64,000 nt of DNA. It comes from Armatimonadota bacterium. Lineage in GTDB: Bacteria; Armatimonadota; UBA5829; DTJY01. This document shows positions 61,373-64,000 of this stretch, one piece after another. Position numbers and translations under genes: made by a program. Numbering within the stretch: position 1 is the first letter of the stretch; the number at the start of each line of letters is the position of its first letter. Location: positions 1 through 64,000 of the forward strand of contig JAGONM010000003.1 of the NCBI GenBank assembly GCA_017993055.1, read 5' to 3'. The notes under the pieces were generated by a model that saw nothing but the letters and a program-made list of their open reading frames with translations, ran no database searches and was not told the DNA's origin.

Positions 61373-61874
61373 CGGGCTTGTCCTCCTTCGCCAGGACTAT
61401 CGCCCCGACGATTGCCACCAGCAGCACGATGGATGCGAGCTCGAACGGCAGCAGGTATCTCGTCAGAAGCTCGACGCCGATGGTCGCGGTAGTCGGCGCC
61501 TTGCCTGGCATATTCCCCACGCCCCACGGGTGAAGCACGACCAGCCTGACGAGCACGATAAGCACCCAGGCCGAGACCGCCGCCGCCCATATCCAGTTCC
61601 CAAGCGTCTGCCTCAGATCGGTCGTCATCACCCGGTGAGTCAGCATCAGCGCAAACATCATCAGGATGACGATAGCTCCGACATAGATCAGCACCTGCGC
61701 GACCGCGATGAAGTCGGCGGCCAGGAATAGGTATATCCCCGCGATACCGAGGAATGCGAGCGCCAGGAACAGCAGCGAGTGAAAGATGTTGCGCAGGGTC
61801 ACGACCGCGAGCGCCGAGCCGATGACGATCAGCGCCATTACGCCGAAACCGACTTGTTCGATGATCGGGGGCAT
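61359..61874 (-). CDS. nuoJ: NADH-quinone oxidoreductase subunit J
   Basis: A 171-residue membrane subunit with five transmembrane helices. '[45 protein letters not shown]' is the conserved core with the pi-bulge region that links quinone reduction to pumping. Its start codon directly follows the nuoI stop with no gap. Confidence 0.95.
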   Translation of the reverse strand: MPPIIEQVGFGVMALIVIGSALAVVTLRNIFHSLLFLALAFLGIAGIYLFLAADFIAVAQVLIYVGAIVILMMFALMLTHRVMTTDLRQTLGNWIWAAAVSAWVLIVLVRLVVLHPWGVGNMPGKAPTTATIGVELLTRYLLPFELASIVLLVAIVGAIVLAKEDKPDDPA

Positions 61875-62384
61875 CTATTCGCCCTCCTTCGCCGCTGCGA
61901 CCGGTTCTTCATCGGGCGTTTCGGGGAACGAACCGCCGAGTTCGTTCAGCCTCTTACGGTCGTAGACTGTCTCCTCGCGCGAGAATGTGGCCAGTTCGTA
62001 GCCGTCGCTCATGACGATGGCCTGAGTCGGGCAGGCCTCGACACACAGTTGGCAGAACATGCACTGGCCGATCTTCGCGGTCCATCCGTCAACGACGCGC
62101 TTCTTGTCTTCGCCCTGATGCGTCGGGACGTCAATCACCTGGGTCGGGCAGACCTTCACACACGCTTGGCAGCCGATGCACTTGTCCTCCCCCGTCTTCG
62201 GGTCAACCGGCAGGGTGATCAGGCCGCGGTAGCCCTGGGGAAGATCCCACTTGACCTCGGGATACTGAAGCGTAACCTTCCGCCGGAAGAGGTTGATGAA
62301 CGTGACGATATGGCCGGCCACGATGCTGTAGATCGTGTACCAGGCCTCACCAACGTATTCAACCAGCTTCTTTCTCTTGCTCAT
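61875..62384 (-). CDS. nuoI: NADH-quinone oxidoreductase subunit I
   Basis: A 169-residue ferredoxin-like subunit that carries clusters N6a and N6b. The two 4Fe-4S motifs are 'CIGCQACVKVCP' and 'CMFCQLCVEACP', each with the fourth cysteine followed by Pro. It passes electrons from the peripheral arm towards the quinone. The start codon lies inside a repeat of TACGA-type hexamers. Confidence 0.96.
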   Translation of the reverse strand: MSKRKKLVEYVGEAWYTIYSIVAGHIVTFINLFRRKVTLQYPEVKWDLPQGYRGLITLPVDPKTGEDKCIGCQACVKVCPTQVIDVPTHQGEDKKRVVDGWTAKIGQCMFCQLCVEACPTQAIVMSDGYELATFSREETVYDRKRLNELGGSFPETPDEEPVAAAKEGE

Positions 62385-62465
62385 ACTCGTACTCTTAGTC
62401 GTAATCGTACTCGGCTCTCCGCTCGTACCTGGGAGTACGATTGGGATTCGGGTACGAGTACGGAA
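62378..62465. repeat. Degenerate hexamer and inverted-repeat spacer between nuoH and nuoI
   Basis: The minus strand reads GTACGA, TTACGA, CTAAGA, GTACGA, GTATGA directly into the nuoI start. Further copies of TCGTACTC and its complement GAGTACGA lie at 62423-62460 in opposite orientations, so the spacer can also fold back on itself. No gene is seen in it. Confidence 0.55.
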
Positions 62466-63515
62466 CTACGAAAGCAGGACAACCGCGCCGGTCCAGACTA
62501 TGTTCAGCAGCGCGATCGGGATGAGTACTTTCCATCCGAAGCTCATCATCTGATCAACCCGGACTCTGGGCAGGGTTGATCGAATCCACATCAGAACAAA
62601 GACGAGAATCACGGCCTTCGCGAAGAACCACACTATCGGCGGGATGAATCCCAGCGCCGGATGAATCGGCAGCCATCCGCCGAGGAACAGCGTCGTCCCG
62701 ATGGCCGCTATCGTGAAGGTACTGGCGAACTCGGCCAGGAAGAAGAACGCGAACTTCATGCCGCTGTATTCGGCGTTGAACCCTGCGACTAACTCCGATT
62801 CCGCTTCCATGATATCGAATGGCACGAGGTTCGCTTCGGCTAGTGATGCTGTCATGTACACCGCGAATCCCACGATCTGTGTCACCAGGAACCACTTCGG
62901 GAAGATGCCGAAGAACGTGCCCGACTGCGCGCCGATGATCCCCTGCATGCTCAGCGTTCCCGCGAGCATCACCGGCGGCACCATCGCCAACACTAGAGGA
63001 ACCTCGTAACTCACAGCCTGTGCCGCCGCACGATAGGCTCCAAGTAGCGACCACTTGTTGTTCGACGCCCATCCGGCCATGATAATCCCGAGGATAGGGA
63101 TCGTCGTCACCGCCGCAATGTAGAGGATGCCGATGTTCAAGTCCTGTGCGATCCATCCGCCGCCCTTGCCGAACGGGATCACGATGTATACCATATAGGC
63201 CGGGACGAAGACCACTATCGGCGCGATTACGAAGACCCACTTGTCCACGTTCGCCGGTATGATATCCTGCTTGGTGAGCAGTTTGAGGGCGTCGGCGATC
63301 GTCTGCGCGAGGCCATAGGGCCCGACGCGGTTCGGGCCGATACGAGACTGTATCCATCCCATGATCTTCCGAAGGCCGTAGATGAGGTACAGAACGGTGA
63401 ATAGGATGAAGGCGAGAATGACGAGAGACGCGACGAACATCACAGCCAATGGCACGAGGCTCTGCGGTATGTGAAGCCGTGCAAAGACGCTCTCGATGAT
63501 GCTTGTCAGGGTCAT
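62466..63515 (-). CDS. nuoH: NADH-quinone oxidoreductase subunit H
   Basis: A 349-residue subunit with about eight transmembrane helices that forms the quinone chamber. 'GWIQSRIGPNRVGPYGLAQTIADALKLLTKQDI' is the classic first loop, and 'SLAEANLVPFDIMEAESELVAGFNAEYSGMKFAFFFLAEF' carries the acidic residues near the quinone site. ATG 63515 is two bases after the tyrS stop; the frame upstream is tyrS in another phase. nuoA-G are absent, so the peripheral arm is encoded elsewhere. Confidence 0.97.
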   Translation of the reverse strand: MTLTSIIESVFARLHIPQSLVPLAVMFVASLVILAFILFTVLYLIYGLRKIMGWIQSRIGPNRVGPYGLAQTIADALKLLTKQDIIPANVDKWVFVIAPIVVFVPAYMVYIVIPFGKGGGWIAQDLNIGILYIAAVTTIPILGIIMAGWASNNKWSLLGAYRAAAQAVSYEVPLVLAMVPPVMLAGTLSMQGIIGAQSGTFFGIFPKWFLVTQIVGFAVYMTASLAEANLVPFDIMEAESELVAGFNAEYSGMKFAFFFLAEFASTFTIAAIGTTLFLGGWLPIHPALGFIPPIVWFFAKAVILVFVLMWIRSTLPRVRVDQMMSFGWKVLIPIALLNIVWTGAVVLLS

Positions 63516-63516
63516 G

Positions 63517-63540
63517 CTCAACCCCCAACTCCCAACTTTC
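63517..63540 (-). repeat. Degenerate heptamers at the tyrS-nuoH junction
   Basis: The minus strand reads AAGTTGG, GAGTTGG, GGGTTGA, with the GTT core every seven bases. The run supplies the last residues of TyrS ('GKLGVGG' and stop) and abuts the nuoH start. Confidence 0.5.
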
Positions 63541-64000
63541 CAAACTTCAGCTTGCCGACCTTCAGAATACGGCCGTCCCGGACCTCGATCTCCGCGGCCG
63601 GATCGCCGATCTTCTCGCCGTCGAGAGTCACCGCGCCCTGCTGGACGAGTCGCCTCGCCTCGCTGTTCGTCGGCGCGAACCCTGCGACGATCAGCAGCTT
63701 GACGATCCAAACCTTGCCGTCCTTGATAGCGTCCTGCGGCACTTCGATCTCCGGGATGTCCGTCGGGACCTCCCGCTCGCTGAAGACGCGCTCGAACTCC
63801 GCCTGCGCCTGGGATGCCGCATCCGAGTCGTGGTAGATCGTCACGATCTCCCTGCCAAGCCGCTTCTTCACGTCCATCGGATGGAGCGTCCCCGCCCTGA
63901 GTCCCTCTTCGATCGCCTTGATCTCCTCCATCGGCACGTCCGTCACCAGCGTGAAGTACTCGATCATCACCGAGTCCGGGATGGACATGAGCTTCCCGAA
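63518..64000 (-). CDS. tyrS: Tyrosyl-tRNA synthetase (C-terminal part)
   Basis: The last 160 residues; the gene continues beyond the window. 'FGKLMSIPDSVMIEYFTLVTDVPMEEI' follows the KMSKS loop in TyrS, then a helical anticodon-recognition region, and residues from 'KVWIVKLLIVAGFAPTNSEARRLVQQGAVTLDGEKI' form the S4 RNA-binding domain. This TyrZ-like form charges tRNA(Tyr). Two bases separate it from nuoH, so a core synthetase and complex I share a transcript. The final residues are encoded by heptamer repeats. Confidence 0.95.
   Translation of the reverse strand, partial: FGKLMSIPDSVMIEYFTLVTDVPMEEIKAIEEGLRAGTLHPMDVKKRLGREIVTIYHDSDAASQAQAEFERVFSEREVPTDIPEIEVPQDAIKDGKVWIVKLLIVAGFAPTNSEARRLVQQGAVTLDGEKIGDPAAEIEVRDGRILKVGKLKFGKLGVGG

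Overview
The window is a dense, GC-rich bacterial chromosome segment. I count 57 protein-coding genes, almost all with recognisable core or lineage-typical functions, and no rRNA, tRNA, CRISPR array, insertion sequence or prophage. The content points to a free-living heterotroph with an outer membrane: a small YjbH-like beta-barrel candidate, a BMP-type lipoprotein, a Tat-exported superoxide dismutase, many secreted or membrane TPR proteins, menaquinone genes and complex I. Two PF12831-type FAD oxidoreductases, a GHL10-type glycosidase-like protein, a DUF5317 protein and several HD-GYP relatives together suggest Armatimonadota or a neighbouring phylum. That assignment is inference; no 16S gene is present.

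Layout. 1-6.2 kb (+): end of a sugar ABC solute-binding protein, a PHP phosphoesterase, gatC-gatA-gatB and a FAD oxidoreductase. 6.3-9.8 kb (+): queD, a methionine synthase-like protein, metF and queE. 9.8-16.3 kb: a methyltransferase (-), a serine beta-lactamase-fold hydrolase and a small orphan gene (+), then lysC, lon and hsp20 (-). 16.4-21.9 kb (-): a VCBS/glycosidase-like exported protein, a FAD oxidoreductase with a discoidin-like tail, Tat-exported sod and xerD. 21.9-27.1 kb (-): a signalling-looking cluster with a 28-residue signal-peptide-like ORF, a membrane HD-GYP protein, a second HD-GYP protein with a broken metal site, DUF5317 and a membrane glycosyltransferase. 27.1-33.4 kb (-): the classical thrS-infC-rpmI-rplT-pheS-pheT translation cluster.

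33.5-43.6 kb: BMP lipoprotein and GHL10 protein (+), selB (-), then folK, two overlapping GspF/PilC-like proteins, a membrane J-domain/TPR protein, panB and panC (+). 43.5-46.0 kb (-): a beta-barrel-like protein, a Gfo/Idh/MocA oxidoreductase and a second degenerate HD protein. 46.2-54.2 kb (+): hisG, two TPR proteins, queA, a BldC/MerR-like regulator, DUF192, a GT4 glycosyltransferase and an exported orphan. 54.3-64.0 kb (-): the end of tyrS, nuoH-I-J-K-L-M-N, menG/ubiE and a polyprenyl diphosphate synthase. This last operon couples proton-pumping NADH dehydrogenase membrane arms to menaquinone synthesis.

Nine sigma-70-type promoters with 17-18 bp spacers are readable and help fix several start codons. 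The most unusual things are the peptide plus HD-GYP cluster at 23.6-27.1 kb, a switch-like hairpin leader before rpmI, a probable AUA start for infC, a methionine synthase with a decayed folate domain, and degenerate heptamer runs at several operon junctions, mostly around the nuo genes.
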